Shown: positions 32,438 to 45,813 of the stretch, in pieces | Position numbering within the stretch: the stretch's first letter is position 1 | How the letters are laid out: each line of letters opens with the position of its first letter | DNA from: Drosophila miranda | Taxonomy: Eukaryota; Arthropoda; Insecta; Diptera; Drosophilidae | Length of the DNA stretch: 64,000 nt | Direction of reading: 5' to 3' | Assembly (NCBI RefSeq): GCF_003369915.1 | Contig: NC_046675.1 | Location: 23,808,001-23,872,000 of the forward strand | The notes under the pieces: model-generated | Told to the model about the DNA's origin: nothing | Database searches by the model: none | What the model saw: the letters and a program-made list of their open reading frames with translations, nothing else | Position numbers and translations under genes: made by a program

Positions 32438-33552
32438 TCCCCGACGGCGGCCACGACCACCCCGTCAACCCGTCACCCCGTCATGTATGACTATATGTAT
32501 ATCTAGGTTAATATTCGAGCCATTCAGCAAGACAGAAGATATCTATCTTGGAGCTTCTACTCTGTGTACTTTCCGTTTCAATGTTCAGCGACAGACGCGA
32601 CGAGGATATCGTTTAGTTTCATGCGAGCTTCATGCGAGTCTTGTAAACAGTATAATCATTTCGAACATCTGTAATCTCACGACAAATTCAGCATCCCCCT
32701 CCCACTTAATGCAGCTTATAAACTGAAATAAATTTAAACTACGAACTGTACGAGGAATCAGAGACTCATTCTCATTCTGAGATGGATAAAAGGTGTGGCG
32801 GGCATAGGCCCCCAATCGATGCCAGCCTTGGTGCATGCAACAGTTGGCTGTGGGACAGTGGTGCGAGAAGTGATGGGAAAGGAATGAACATGGAAAGGTC
32901 AGGAAAACAGAAACTGCAATTTAATTCTGTTTAATATTAAATGTAGAGCTTTCGGTTCCACAATGGGAACTCTGGTCTTCCCTATGGCTATGGTGTCTCC
33001 TCATCACACAGGCTGCGTCCTCATCGAAGTTATTGACTGCATTCTTGACACAGAGAACAGATCTCTCCTGATCATCTCCTGAATTGTAAACTGGAAGATC
33101 AGGAAACATCCGAACACATCCTAGGCGAATCCCTTGCACTCTATGAAAGGAGATCCCTACATTTGCGGCGAAGCCAAAGTGCCCCTCACAGGGTTTGGAA
33201 AATATAACCCTAGTCCTGATCGAAAGCCTAAACAGACAGGATCTTTCACATAATCCTTGTAATAAGGTCTCTCTTGAGTTTCTGGCTCGGTTGGATGGGT
33301 AATGCAGAAATGCTGTGATGCCTGAGGAGCATTTGAATATCTACTAAATTTCGCATACCTTTTATGCAAACTGCCAACCCACTGTGCAGCCGTGCAATAT
33401 GCTAATTAGATTTAGACCACCAGGGCCAGCCCATTGGCGCAATGGCCCAATGGAAGCCACACAAGACTCTGGTTTCTGGTGCGGAACAAGCAAAGCTCAG
33501 TAGCAGCTTGGAGCGCATCACGAACAGTGGACGGTGGACAGCGGTAGAAGCA
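32438..33552. other. 3' UTR of cathepsin F and intergenic region to rtp
   Basis: The cathepsin 3' UTR probably runs from 32438 to about 32750. From there to 33552 lies AT-rich intergenic sequence and the rtp promoter and 5' UTR. No other gene is visible. Confidence 0.6.
32727..32732 (+). terminator. Poly(A) signal of cathepsin F
   Basis: AATAAA 290 bp after the stop codon, the first such hexamer downstream. Confidence 0.7.
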
Positions 33553-34275
33553 ATGGCCATGGACGACTACGACGATGACAGTAAGTGAACGAAGGAGGCG
33601 ACGTCCAGTAGGCAGCAGAGTGAGCCAATCCCATCCGCCCTTTTAGTGAGCAGCGTGGGCGTGACCACGGCACGCATCGAGAACCAGCATCAACAGCACC
33701 ACCAGGGCCAGCACGGACACGGACACGGATATGGCCAGGGTCAGAGTCAGTACAGTGCGGGCGCCGTGAAGGTGGGCGGCTGGCGGTACGAGGATGCCAG
33801 TCGCTACATCGGGGAGTGGAATCAGCTGGGCCAGAAGCACGGCATTGGCCACCTGCAGTTTGCCGACGGCACACGCTACGATGGTCAGTTCCAGGAGGGC
33901 CTCAGCCAGGGCGTGGGCTGCCTCTGGTTTCCCGATGGCGCCAAGTGAGTCTCCCAATGAAATCAATAGTCCAATCCCAACGATACAACGATCTCTGTGG
34001 CTTGCAGATATGAGGGCGAGTTCCATCAGGGATGGTTCCATGGCTATGGGATCTTCTGGCGCGCCGATGGCATGAAGTACGAGGGTGAGTTCCGTGGCGG
34101 CAAGATCTGGGGACTGGGACTGCTTACATTTCAGGACTTTACGCACGGATTTCCGCGTAACGAGGGCTTCTTCCAGGACTGCCGCTTCATGCGACGACGA
34201 CGCTGTCCCGAGGTGGTGCAGCGGGCCCAGAAGTGCGCTCTCCTGGCCCGCTCCCAGTGCGAGCATCCATATTGA
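33553..34275 (+). CDS. rtp: MORN-repeat protein retinophilin
   Basis: Orthologue of Drosophila retinophilin and vertebrate MORN4. In fly photoreceptors it binds the myosin III NINAC and localises to rhabdomeres; it has also been linked to phagocytosis (undertaker). Exons 33553-33580, 33647-33944 and 34008-34275 join in frame to 197 aa, the expected size. The first intron splits a codon so that A plus TG gives a Met in MDDYDDDM-SSVG. After a His/Gln/Gly-rich N-terminal stretch come four MORN repeats (GWRYEDASRYIGEW, GTRYDGQF, AKYEGEF, MKYEGEF) with the usual GxG turns (HGIGH, QGVGC, HGYGIFW, WGLGLL). A basic Cys-containing tail (FMRRRRCPEVV) follows. The gene converges with Mms19; the two stop codons are about 100 bp apart. 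Confidence 0.93.
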
Positions 34276-34290
34276 GCTTGAGAGATGGCA

Positions 34291-34296
34291 AATAAA
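34291..34296 (+). terminator. Poly(A) signal of rtp
   Basis: AATAAA 15 bp after the rtp stop codon, so its 3' UTR is very short and ends before the convergent Mms19 stop. Confidence 0.7.
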
Positions 34297-34377
34297 CTCC
34301 CGTAGATCCTATGGATTGTGCGTTCTCTTGTTTCTTATTTCGCTTAAAATGTTAACAATAATTTGTTTGTTCCTTGG

Positions 34378-37300
34378 CTAATCTTCGTTGGCGGCTCCCA
34401 CCAGGTACCAGGCATTCCTTGCCTGAACCGCCGTGTTCCTCACCAGACGCTTCGGATCGTCGAGGGCTGCGGCCAGGGCCAGCGTAACATCCACCTTGTG
34501 GGGCAGCAGGGCGAACGTTGGATACTTCGTTATGTCGTAGAGCAGCTGAAGGGCCGCGATCCGCACTTGCTGTAGGGTAAACGAAAACACAAAGATTGAG
34601 TCTAGCCCTAATCCCCTACATAGAGCATCACTCACCATTGTATGCTGGGCCTTGTACTTGGATAGCTCCAGGCAACTGGGTATGAGATGGCCCAAATGCG
34701 CCTGGAAATACGCATCCTGCTGCTGCACAAAGCTCTCGCAGATCCCCAGCGCAATGCACAAGGACTGCGCCTCATTGTGCTCCTCCAGGCTCCGGAAAAG
34801 CAGCGGTCCCAGCTGCTCGATATTCAGCTTGATCACCGCCTGGGGCGTGGCCTTCAGCACATAGACAAAGGCCTTCAGGTGGTGCACACAATAGTCGGCC
34901 AGCTTGCTGCCCATTTTGCCCATGATGGTGTGAAAGAACTTTTGCTTGTACAGGAACTTGACGACCGGCAAATCCAGTTCGGGATATTCGGCTGCTATGA
35001 TGTCAAAGCCCAAGGCAGCGGCAGTGCTCAGAGTGGGATGCTTGAGGAGATCCGACAGCTAACAAGAGATCGAAGATGGGAAGAGGTTTACTTCCAGTTT
35101 GTTGGTTGATTAAATCTTCCGTTTGCACTTACATCTCCCACAATATCGGCGGCCTCATCGAAACCGGCCACCACCAGACCCTTGGCCACCCAGGCAAGGA
35201 TCTCCACAGCCCGCACATCGCCCGTCTTGATGGCCTTCTTCAGTTGCTCGGTGATCTGCTTCACCTTGCCCCGGTTCCCCTTGGTGTTCTCCATTTTGTT
35301 CACCAAACTGCAGAGCAAATGGTGGGCAATCACGCGCAGCTGCTCGTTGTCGGTGGTCAGGGAGAGCTGGGTGAGATCGCTCAGCAGCCGCTCGAAGTGA
35401 TCGTCCAGGCTTATGTCCTTGTGGAGGTAGCCCAGCAGACCCTTGGCGATGTACAGGTCCGCCGACTTCTGCAGCTGGAGCCCCGGCAGATACTCGCTGA
35501 TGATGGCACTCTGCTCGGAGTGCGGCAGCTGCTGGATGATGCGGCTGAGGGCTCCGGCAATCTGTTCCAGGGATTGCAGCGTAATATCCTTCGTCTGCTG
35601 GGCCAGCTCGATGAGCTGGTGCAGCAAATTTGACTGCTGCTGCAGGTCCACAATGAAGCGCTGATCCTCTTGCGTGAGGAGCGTGTTGAGCGCCTCCAGA
35701 GCCAGCAGCCGCACAGGCTCTGGGTTGTCGGGCTTGAACATCTGCGTCATGACCAGGTCCAAAATGCGTTGTGTAAATGCCATTTGGGGGATCAGCGGTA
35801 GCAGGTTGGTGTAGATCTTCCGCTTGATGAAGTTCGAGAAGATCTCAAAGTTCCGAATGCCAATGTCGATGAAGTTCGCCTGCAGCTCCACCGGCTGCAG
35901 GGCTCCCAGGCCGACCGTGAGCACAGTGAAGTCCAGGTCGATGGTGGGATGGCTGATCAGCTGCACCAGCGCCTTGTATACCAGGGCCCGCTGTGCCTCA
36001 CTCAGCACCGGGGCGCATTCGTTAAGTACAGACAGGGCTGCCTTCTGCAGCTCGAGGTCCTCCTTCTTGGCATCGAAGTCTTCTCGCTCGCACAGTCGAA
36101 GCGCTGCTATAACATCGTCCAGCAGGGGCACGCTTATCGTGCTGTCCAGTTTCTGGAGGGACTCGCGCAGGGCGGCTAACTTGTACACCTGGGCGACAAT
36201 CTGGTATATCTTGACGCGCTGGTCCGGGGGCGACGTACTGAGATCCGTGGCCTGCAGCTTGAGGAGGAAGCTGTTCAGGATCTTGTCGGCGGCAAACGGG
36301 GCGTCTCCGGCCACGCACACCAGCGCAATGGCAGTGGCCGGATGGAAGAGCCGCTGATTCACGTCGCTCAACTGGGGTAACACCACGCCCAGCACAGAGG
36401 TCTGATAGCTGTGGCTAATGCTGGGCACATGGGCGGCTCGCTCCAGCAAGGCACCCAAGGCCTTGAGCGAGGCTCTTAGGATGTCCTCGTTGTCGGCGCC
36501 AGGAAAGGTTTCTGTCTTGAGCGCCTGCCAGATCTGATCAAAGTGCGGCTCCAGCACAGATGGGGGAAACTTTACGGCAGCTTGATGCTGGAATACAAAT
36601 GGTAGCGCAGGTTAGTCGCTGTGAAGGTTGAATGAAGGTCGTTTGCTTGCCAGCAGCTCAATGGAGTCCAGTTTGGCCACCAGCAGCTCGCTCTCCAGCT
36701 TCTCCACGGCCAGGACGACCGTCCACTCGGCAAACTCATTGTTGGCCACCAGACAGTTGGTCAGTTTGGCCGCCAACTGGTCGCGTGTGATGGCCGTGGG
36801 GTCCTGCTTGCTGGGATTGAAGTCGATAGGGAAGTAGCAGGCGAAGATCTCGAACATTTCCTCGGCCAAATGCAGCAGCGGATAGTTGGCCATGAACTCG
36901 GGCATGAAACTGAAGATGATCTCCAGATTGCGGGGATCGCGCTCCCCATCGATGGAGGTGATCAGGCCGTACACAAAGTCATGAGCCATCGTCGTGAGCT
37001 CTGTCCAAAAAGACGGCGTATAAAAAGAGGGAAAATCGATCGGAGTCTCGTTCACATACCCTCCTTGAAGTTGAGCGTCAGATACTTGAAGATGTTGAAC
37101 AACTTGGTGCGGTCTCCACGCGTCTGCGACTGGCAGGTTGTGTGCTGGAAGAAGGCCTGTAGGATCAGTGGAACATTACCGGCTGGCAGAGCCTTCATGT
37201 GAACCATTGCATCAATACCATCGATGATCGCCGGCATCACGTTGTGGTGATCCCGCAGTCGGTCCGTGTAGAAGGTGGTGAGGAACTCCAGCTGCTCCGC

Positions 37301-37592
37301 ATGGAGCAAGTCCACTGGCAGGGCACACAGGACCGCGGACAACAAATTGGTGCCGGCCACGCGCTGCTCCATGTCTGGCGAGGACAGGGCGAAGCCCAAT
37401 TCCTCCGCCAGCAGCGATATGTCATATCCGCCAGCGGCCAAATCTGGAAAAACAAAGAAACTCTCCGATGAGAACAGAAGCAGTCGGAGATATCAATGTC
37501 AACTTGCCCTTGGCGATTTTTGTGGCCTCCTTCTGAAGTTTCGCATCGCTTTTCAGAGCCTTCTCGAGGGTGGCGCGCGTGGGCGTTGTCAT
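34378..37592 (-). CDS. Mms19: MMS19 cytosolic iron-sulfur assembly factor
   Basis: HEAT-repeat adaptor of the cytosolic Fe-S targeting complex (with CIA1 and CIA2B). It delivers clusters to DNA polymerases and helicases such as XPD; in flies it also affects Cdk-activating kinase. Exons on the minus strand: 37592-37508, 37443-37060, 37000-36651, 36587-35133, 35058-34636, 34569-34378, giving about 962 aa. The N-terminal block GGYDISLLAEELGFAL and RLRDHHNVMPAIIDG matches human MMS19 (GNYTVLQVVEAL; RLKDHHLVIPSVLQG). So does AKLDSIELL in the middle, and DDPKRLVRNTAVQARNAWYL at the C-terminus. Two introns (37507-37444 and 36650-36588) keep the frame only with GC donors (GCAAGT and GCAAGC) and ordinary CAG acceptors. 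No typical poly(A) hexamer was seen before rtp. Confidence 0.94.
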
Positions 37593-38003
37593 ATTGGCGC
37601 CGTCGCTTGCGTGATGTGCTAAATTTAATATAAACTTCTAAGCACGTTAAGCCGTATTATTAAGAACCGATAACCGATGACGACCTTATCTATGGTCGCA
37701 GGGCTGCCAGGTCGCAAGCAGCTGCATATTTGATATGTTAAATTTAAAATTTTAGATAACTGTTAATTTACACAACCAATTGTGGATTGGAGCAGCTTCT
37801 TTTCTTTTGATGGTATTTTACTAGCCTGACTTAAAGGCATTCATGAAATTCGACTTTGCTAACTGACTAGCTGGAAAAGCAGAGACAGCCTTATGGAAAA
37901 AGCTTGCAGCGAGAGCGAGATAGAAATATGGCTGGCTGACTGGATTTTTGTGTTGGAAAACATCATTCTGTGACAAATAGTGGGTTAAATTCGCTCTTTT
38001 CAT

Positions 38004-38081
38004 CGGTATGTTAGCGGTATATAACGGTATATTTCTGAGGGTGGGACGGTATATGTTATCGATAAATCCGCGGTCACACTA
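38004..38081 (+). repeat. Promoter-associated repeat, copy B (3' part only)
   Basis: Contains only the gene-proximal part of the element: three GGTAT boxes, CTGAGGGTGGGACGG, a DRE and the motif 1 end. It points towards katanin. Confidence 0.65.
38057..38080 (+). promoter_or_regulatory. DRE plus motif 1 core promoter of katanin
   Basis: TATCGATA (38057-38064) followed 8 bp later by GGTCACACT (38072-38080), then a second similar box, GGCCACACTGG. Motif 6-like GGTATAT boxes lie upstream. This is a typical TATA-less housekeeping promoter set. Confidence 0.7.
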
Positions 38082-39338
38082 GCGGCCACACTGGTCATAA
38101 CAAACACAGCAGTTTTTTTTAGATAGCGCATCGTCTTTAATTATTAACTAAATAAGTTTCGTTTTAACTTTAAGCTTTCAACGCCGTGTAATAAATCCAA
38201 TTTACTAATGTCCATAACCGTAAGTTCATCGAGTGGACGCCAAAATGTCGGTGTTGAAGCTAGCGGGTGCTGGGAGATGTCAACGTCAGACGCCCGCCCC
38301 CACGTAGCTGAGAGCATAAATTGAAAATTGTATTCAAAAGTGAAAAATGCAATCTTCAAAGCCCTGCAATTGACTTGAAATCTATTTAAATCGCATTCAT
38401 TTGCATATACGTGCTGTGTTTGCAATGTGTGAGTGCGCGCCGCTGAAACTTGAGCTCTGGTTATATTTTTTTCCTTCCTTTTCGCTGCCTTTTGCATGTG
38501 TGTGCGAGCGTTGAATTTTTTTTTCTTTTTTTGCATACGAAACGACGTTTTGAACGTCGTTGAGTTGAAAGAATCATTCAAAAGCGAGCCAACAAGGTCG
38601 AGCGCCTTATTCGGGCGCTGCTGCTACGGCCATGGCTGCTTCCAATGCGGGTTTATAATATTTTTATTACATTTTTCCAATCGGCATTTCGGCCGGGGGC
38701 CCACGTCCCGCCTTGGAAGTATTAGAAGTGGATGTGGAAGTGGAAGAATGGGAATGTGAATTGGGAGCGCGTTTAAATATACGCTCGTATCGTTGACAAT
38801 TTGCCGATTTTGTGTGTTTGTGTGCTTTATAATTAGCAACGCACTTCGGTCGTTGGCACTGCCACTCGTACCGAGTATCTTCCTTTTATTTAGTTCTTAT
38901 TCGATTGTATTTTCTGGCTGTGCGGCGGCTCACTTTCCATTTTTACCTGCAAGGCAAAGGCAGCAATGGCGGCAGGGGGCTCTCTCCATGTTTGATTGTG
39001 TGATTGTGTCTGGCATTAGTGTGTGTGTGTGTGTGCGAGTGTGAGTGGAGTGACGCAGTGCCACCAAAGTCGCTTCGCTTCCGTTCTATTGTTCGCACTT
39101 ACTGACACCAGCCCCGCCCCCACTCCCCTCCCGACACTCCGTAGCAACGACAGCAAGAGCAACAGCATTAGAAGCAGAGAAACTCACTCTACGCACTCGA
39201 ATGCTTTAATTGGAACTAATCTTTGTATCGTTTTTGGTTACAACGACAACAACCTGTTCTGTTCCGTTCTGTTCCGTTCCGTTCGAATCCGAGCAGCTAC
39301 TGCGAGGTGGCAAGCAAAAGACAAGCAACTGTGTAGGA

Positions 39339-41803
<2,465 letters not shown>

Positions 41804-42720
41804 TGGCGTTACCGTCGCCCCCCCACAATTTCTGGCAATTGTAGGAATATATTTTTGAATACCCTAAAAATAGGCGCTTAAGTTATTAAGCTTTTAAAGT
41901 GAGGTCCGAACCGTTCCGTACCGATCCAATCCGATCCGCCCGGGGAATAGTTGAACATATTTTATATATAACATTTTGCATATACACCACATACGGTATG
42001 AACTATATATATTTACATATTTATATACATACGATGGAAACGGAAGCCGTTGGAATTACAAAACAAAAGACTAACCGTTCTCTAAGAGGAAACCCAATGA
42101 AATGCAAATCTGAAATGGAAACGAATTGAAATCTAACGATAGGCAATATGTTTATACTATATACACACGCTCGATAGATAGATAGCTGGATGGAAAGAGA
42201 GATAGAGATACAACCCACGCAACAATCACAGACCACACCATGCACCACACAATCCTTCCTATACTAATAGTACTAAAATAGTTAACCCAATCTGCACTCT
42301 ATACTCCATATATATACACGATAAGGAATCGCTTTAAACGCCGCCTAGCGTTGGGCCCCATCCATCCCCCCCATCCCTCCATTATAAACCACACTCCATG
42401 AATCGTTTTTACCTAAAAAGTTGTATTTTTAACAAGCAAAGCAAAGCAAACGTTCACTGTCTAACATTTAATATTAATTGTCGCTTAATTTATACATTAA
42501 ATTACGTACTATACATATATCATAGTCTAGTGCAGGCAGATGATGGCCGATGGCCGATGGCTGATGGCTGATAGAGCAACTCAAGAAATGTTAGCTTAAA
42601 CCACATGCAAGAAACGTTCCCATTGTCCATTCGTCGGCGGATGAACCTGAAGCAATATGTACTTAAAGTGAAGATTCTGAAATTTTAAACAATAAACACA
42701 AGTTTTTAACTCGATGAGAT
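41804..42720 (+). other. Katanin 3' UTR
   Basis: AT-rich sequence from the katanin stop to the AATAAA at 42691-42696, with no ORF. It contains GATA repeats near 42172-42186 and GGCCGATGGCTGAT repeats near 42541-42571. Confidence 0.6.
42691..42696 (+). terminator. Poly(A) signal of katanin
   Basis: AATAAA about 890 bp after the stop. It faces the Vps37B poly(A) signal 34 bp away. Confidence 0.6.
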
Positions 42721-42724
42721 GTCG

Positions 42725-42730
42725 TTTATT
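42725..42730 (-). terminator. Poly(A) signal of Vps37B
   Basis: AATAAA on the minus strand, 140 bp downstream of the Vps37B stop. Confidence 0.6.
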
Positions 42731-42869
42731 AAATATTTCATACTTTATACTGTCTGTTGTAAAAGTTCCCCAACTACTGGATGCAATGCGTCATGCGTCG
42801 CCCCCGCCTACCACTCTTCTACTACAACTACTACTATGGCAGTACATGGTACAACCCGTACACCCCCAT

Positions 42870-43550
42870 CTAGTACGGCCTCGAGGGCGGCGGCATGGGC
42901 ATTAGGGGACCCATCATGGGATACGGCGCCGGGCCACCAGCCGAGGGATAAGGGGGATAGGGCATCGATGATCCACCCGCCGAGGGATAGAAGCCGCTGC
43001 CTGGCACATTTCCGTACGCTGGCAGATGTGCGGGACCTGTGCTGCGACGCTTCTTGCGTAGCAGATCCTGCATCTTCTCGGCTTTCAGGCGGCGCAAGTG
43101 CATGGTGCGGCGGCTGGCAAGAAACTCCTCCAGAAAGGACTCCACGTTAAGCTCGTTGTCGTTGAACTTTTTGACCATCTCCTCGGTCTGCTCCTCGCTC
43201 TCGGAGGCGGCTGTCTGCAGAAGGGCCAGGGCCGTCTCCTGGCCCACTCCGCCTGTCTTTTTGTTGAGCTCTGTGAGCTTCTCCTTCACGGAACTGCAGC
43301 AGTTGCGTCCCTCCTCGGACAACTCCGACAGCTTGCCGCGCAGCTCGATGATCTGTGGCTCCTTCTCGATGTTCTGCTCCGCTCGGCTACGATTGTCTTC
43401 GAAAATGGTCTTCTTTTGTTCCTTCAGCGCTAGCAGCACCTCGTCCACCTTCTCGTCCAGCTTTTCGTCATTGTTGAGCAGCTCCTTGAGCTGGTCCGAG
43501 CTGAGCGGCGCCATCGAGGTCTGCAGTTGGTTCAGATATTCCCGGTACAT
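42870..43550 (-). CDS. Vps37B: ESCRT-I subunit VPS37B
   Basis: Mod(r)-domain subunit of ESCRT-I, which sorts ubiquitinated cargo into multivesicular bodies together with TSG101 and VPS28. Single exon, 226 aa. Residues 5-165 form the long helical Mod(r) domain with typical blocks (LSSDQLKELLNNDEKLDEKV, IFEDNRSRAEQN, EEGRNCCSSVKEKL, NVESFLEEFLASRRTMHLRR LKAEK). A Pro/Gly/Tyr-rich tail ending PPPSRPY follows, as in animal VPS37B/C. The ATG at 43548-43550 is the first in the frame. The gene is D. melanogaster CG1115 by resemblance. Its promoter lies against repeat copy C, and upstream Rgp1 runs in the same direction, with 395 bp between the Rgp1 stop and this ATG. Confidence 0.93.
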   Translation of the reverse strand: MYREYLNQLQTSMAPLSSDQLKELLNNDEKLDEKVDEVLLALKEQKKTIFEDNRSRAEQNIEKEPQIIELRGKLSELSEEGRNCCSSVKEKLTELNKKTGGVGQETALALLQTAASESEEQTEEMVKKFNDNELNVESFLEEFLASRRTMHLRRLKAEKMQDLLRKKRRSTGPAHLPAYGNVPGSGFYPSAGGSSMPYPPYPSAGGPAPYPMMGPLMPMPPPSRPY

Positions 43551-43652
43551 GACTAAAATTTACGTGGAAAAATTAAACTAAAAAAATTTATTTGCGACTC
43601 TATTTTTAATGACTATTATTGGTATGACCATCGGTCACAGGGCACCAGCGAC

Positions 43653-43845
43653 ACTCAGAAATATATCAAAAATATACCGTAAATATACAGACGAATTCAA
43701 GTTATATTTTACATATTCCTCGTTTTTGATCTTCCGTCGAATATTCCCAGCTATATAGAATATTTAGCCATGCCCACATAATTTTAACAGATTAGTGAGT
43801 TAATTTTCTAATTGACTGGTTTATTTTAAACACTTGCTTTTATTG
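43653..43845 (-). repeat. Promoter-associated repeat, copy C
   Basis: Minus-strand copy that starts with GCAATAAAAGCAAG and shares 54 identical bases with copy A. It ends about 100 bp before the Vps37B ATG and points towards it. It lacks a clean motif 1 box at its end. A GGTCACA box at 43632-43638 has the opposite orientation. Confidence 0.8.
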
Positions 43846-43925
43846 CATTTTGCTTAAAAAGAGGTTTAAGCGAAAATGTTCGAAAAAAACGAAAGAGAAT
43901 AGTCGTTATAATTGTTCAATTTAGA

Positions 43926-43931
43926 TTTATT
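43926..43931 (-). terminator. Poly(A) signal of Rgp1
   Basis: AATAAA on the minus strand, 14 bp after the Rgp1 stop. A second AATAAA lies in repeat copy C (about 43839-43844). Confidence 0.6.
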
Positions 43932-43945
43932 ACATAGCTTGGCAA

Positions 43946-45434
43946 TTACTTAATTAAAAGATTAAATGTCTGATTGGGGCTATAGATCTGCAACGGATTG
44001 GCCGCATAGATGGTGACCGGTAGATTCCACACCATCGTCTCCACGGGCATCTCGGCGGGCGCTTTCAGTTCACCGGACTCAGGATTGGGGCCACCGAAAT
44101 CCATCATCGTGCTGGTTACAAATTCAAAATGCAGCCGCCACTTGACATCGACGAGGTCGGTACGGAATGTGGGCGTCACGTGGAGGGGAATGGGCACCAC
44201 CACCTGCGTCTGCAGTGTGGCATAGCACACCTGATGCGTGGTGGCGATGGTCGAGAGTTTGCCTGTGGGCGCTGGTGTGTCCTTCTCCCGGGCACTGCCC
44301 GAAGTAGCCGATCTGTGCATACTGTCCACTGCCACGCCGCTGGCAATGCTGGCCAGGTCGAAGGATTGGATGGAAGAGGCATCGTCCCCGACAGACGACT
44401 GCGACTGTGACAGGGCCTGTGCCGGCTGTGGACGGATAGGAAGCTCCTGCTGCTGCAGCTTCACCGAGAACTGGACGCAGCGCACCTGACAGCCATCAAA
44501 GTCCAGGCTCCCCACAATGTCCTCGCCTAGCTTATAGGCGGGTTTGAACAGGCAGTAGCGGCCAACGAACCCACGTTTGTTCGAAATGCGATAGAACTTT
44601 GGAGCCCGACGTGCAGTCACGTTCTAAAAGGGAATGAATGTCACTCTAAATGGTAAATGGTAGCTGGTACCCGGAGAGGTGCTTTACTCACCTTTAGATG
44701 ATGCCAGGATATCTCCAGTTCGCTTATCTCACGCTTCTCCAGGAAGGGATTGGTGGGGGCCAATTCCTCGTTGGTTTCGACCGTCACCGGGAGCTCGTCT
44801 GGTCGGGCTATAATGGGGATGGGAAGCACGCGAATGGGCACTGTAAGTGTCTGAACCTTGGACTTGACCCGCTGCGTGGCTATGGTGATCTTGTAGAAGT
44901 ATCTGATGTCGTGGCCGCGATATGTGGGCGGACCATCGCGCGGCACAAATTCATTGAAGAAATCTGTAGATTGGAGGTCACTTCTGGATAAATTCCATTT
45001 CCTCTGGCAGACTCCCACTCACATATCTTGGTCTCGCCGGGCTGCAGCTTTAGGTCGCAGAACAGTATCTTCGGTTTGGTGGCCACAATCACCTCTCCGG
45101 GCGCCTGAGTCACCGCGTCCAAGGCGGTTCTTCCTATGAGCTCGGTCAGCTCTTGCGTCTTGTCCGCTGCGGGCGTGGAATAGCTGGTCTTGCGGTAGCA
45201 GTGAAGCTGTGCCGAGGCCCAGGCAAGGTTCTCCAGGCTGTAAAATATGGAATTTAACAAGCTAATTCGCGTCATTGGCTGAAACTCGTACCCTGCTTCG
45301 TTGGCATTCCTATTGGACGGCGGCTGCTCGTCGGCAAAGACTTTGTGGGTGAATTCAATCAAACACTCTACGCGTTCGCCCGTGGCATAGATGGCCGAGT
45401 CGGCACGCACCAATTTGGCCTTAATTTCAATCAT
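43946..45434 (-). CDS. Rgp1: RGP1, Rab6 GEF complex partner
   Basis: Partner of RIC1 in the exchange factor that activates Rab6 at the Golgi. Exons on the minus strand: 45434-45292, 45237-45023, 44963-44692, 44623-43946, giving 435 aa. It aligns with human RGP1 along its length: MIEIKAKL at the start, ENLAWASAQLHC (human EALAWASAQIHC), KPKILFCDLKLQPGETK, the RYFYKIT block, NPFLE, and YKLGEDIVGSLDF. It continues with WRLHFEFVTS and an arrestin-like C-terminal part. Intron 1 (45291-45238) is only 54 bp, has no stop and does not shift the frame. It is called an intron because the human protein runs directly into LAWASAQ and the splice sites are good. This is CG1116 by resemblance. Copy D of the promoter repeat ends about 50 bp upstream of the ATG. 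Confidence 0.93.
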
Positions 45435-45481
45435 CTAAAAATGCACAGTTCTTATCACCTTCTGTTTGTTTTCTTTTCTTA

Positions 45482-45598
45482 AAATATACCGTCTCAGAAA
45501 TATACCAAAATATACCGTAAAATTTTAAAAATATACCGACGAATTATTCATATTCCTCGTTTTTGATATTCCGTCGAATATAACTAGCTAAATAGAAC
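45482..45598 (-). repeat. Promoter-associated repeat, copy D (partial)
   Basis: Minus-strand copy with TTCGACGGAATATCAAAAACG, GAGGAATATG, AATTCGTC and four GGTATATTTT boxes. It ends 48 bp upstream of the Rgp1 ATG. The 5' half and a motif 1 box are missing. Confidence 0.75.
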
Positions 45599-45813
45599 TC
45601 CCAGCCCTGCTTAAAAAAGCAATCTACGACAAGGTCTTTACTAATTACGTTTGAAAGCAGATTGGAAAACAGTATCTTTATATAATATTAACGAAATAGG
45701 GTATACAAACGTCCATGCCCTGGTTGACAACAAATGAGTCTTCAAATACCAGCAACATTAAGACTGTTTTTTTTGTTGACCTATTTTGTTTAAACCTTGT
45801 TTTAGTCAAAATA

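Larger units (their letters stand above)
37593..39338. other. Divergent region Mms19 / katanin, with katanin 5' UTR
   Basis: Mms19 starts at 37592 (minus) and katanin coding begins at 39339 (plus). The motif 1 box at 38072-38080 probably fixes the katanin start near 38.1 kb. The following 1.25 kb (CA/GT and poly-T rich, with a GTGT run at about 39020-39035) would then be 5' UTR and perhaps a leader intron. Coding ORFs are absent. Confidence 0.5.
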
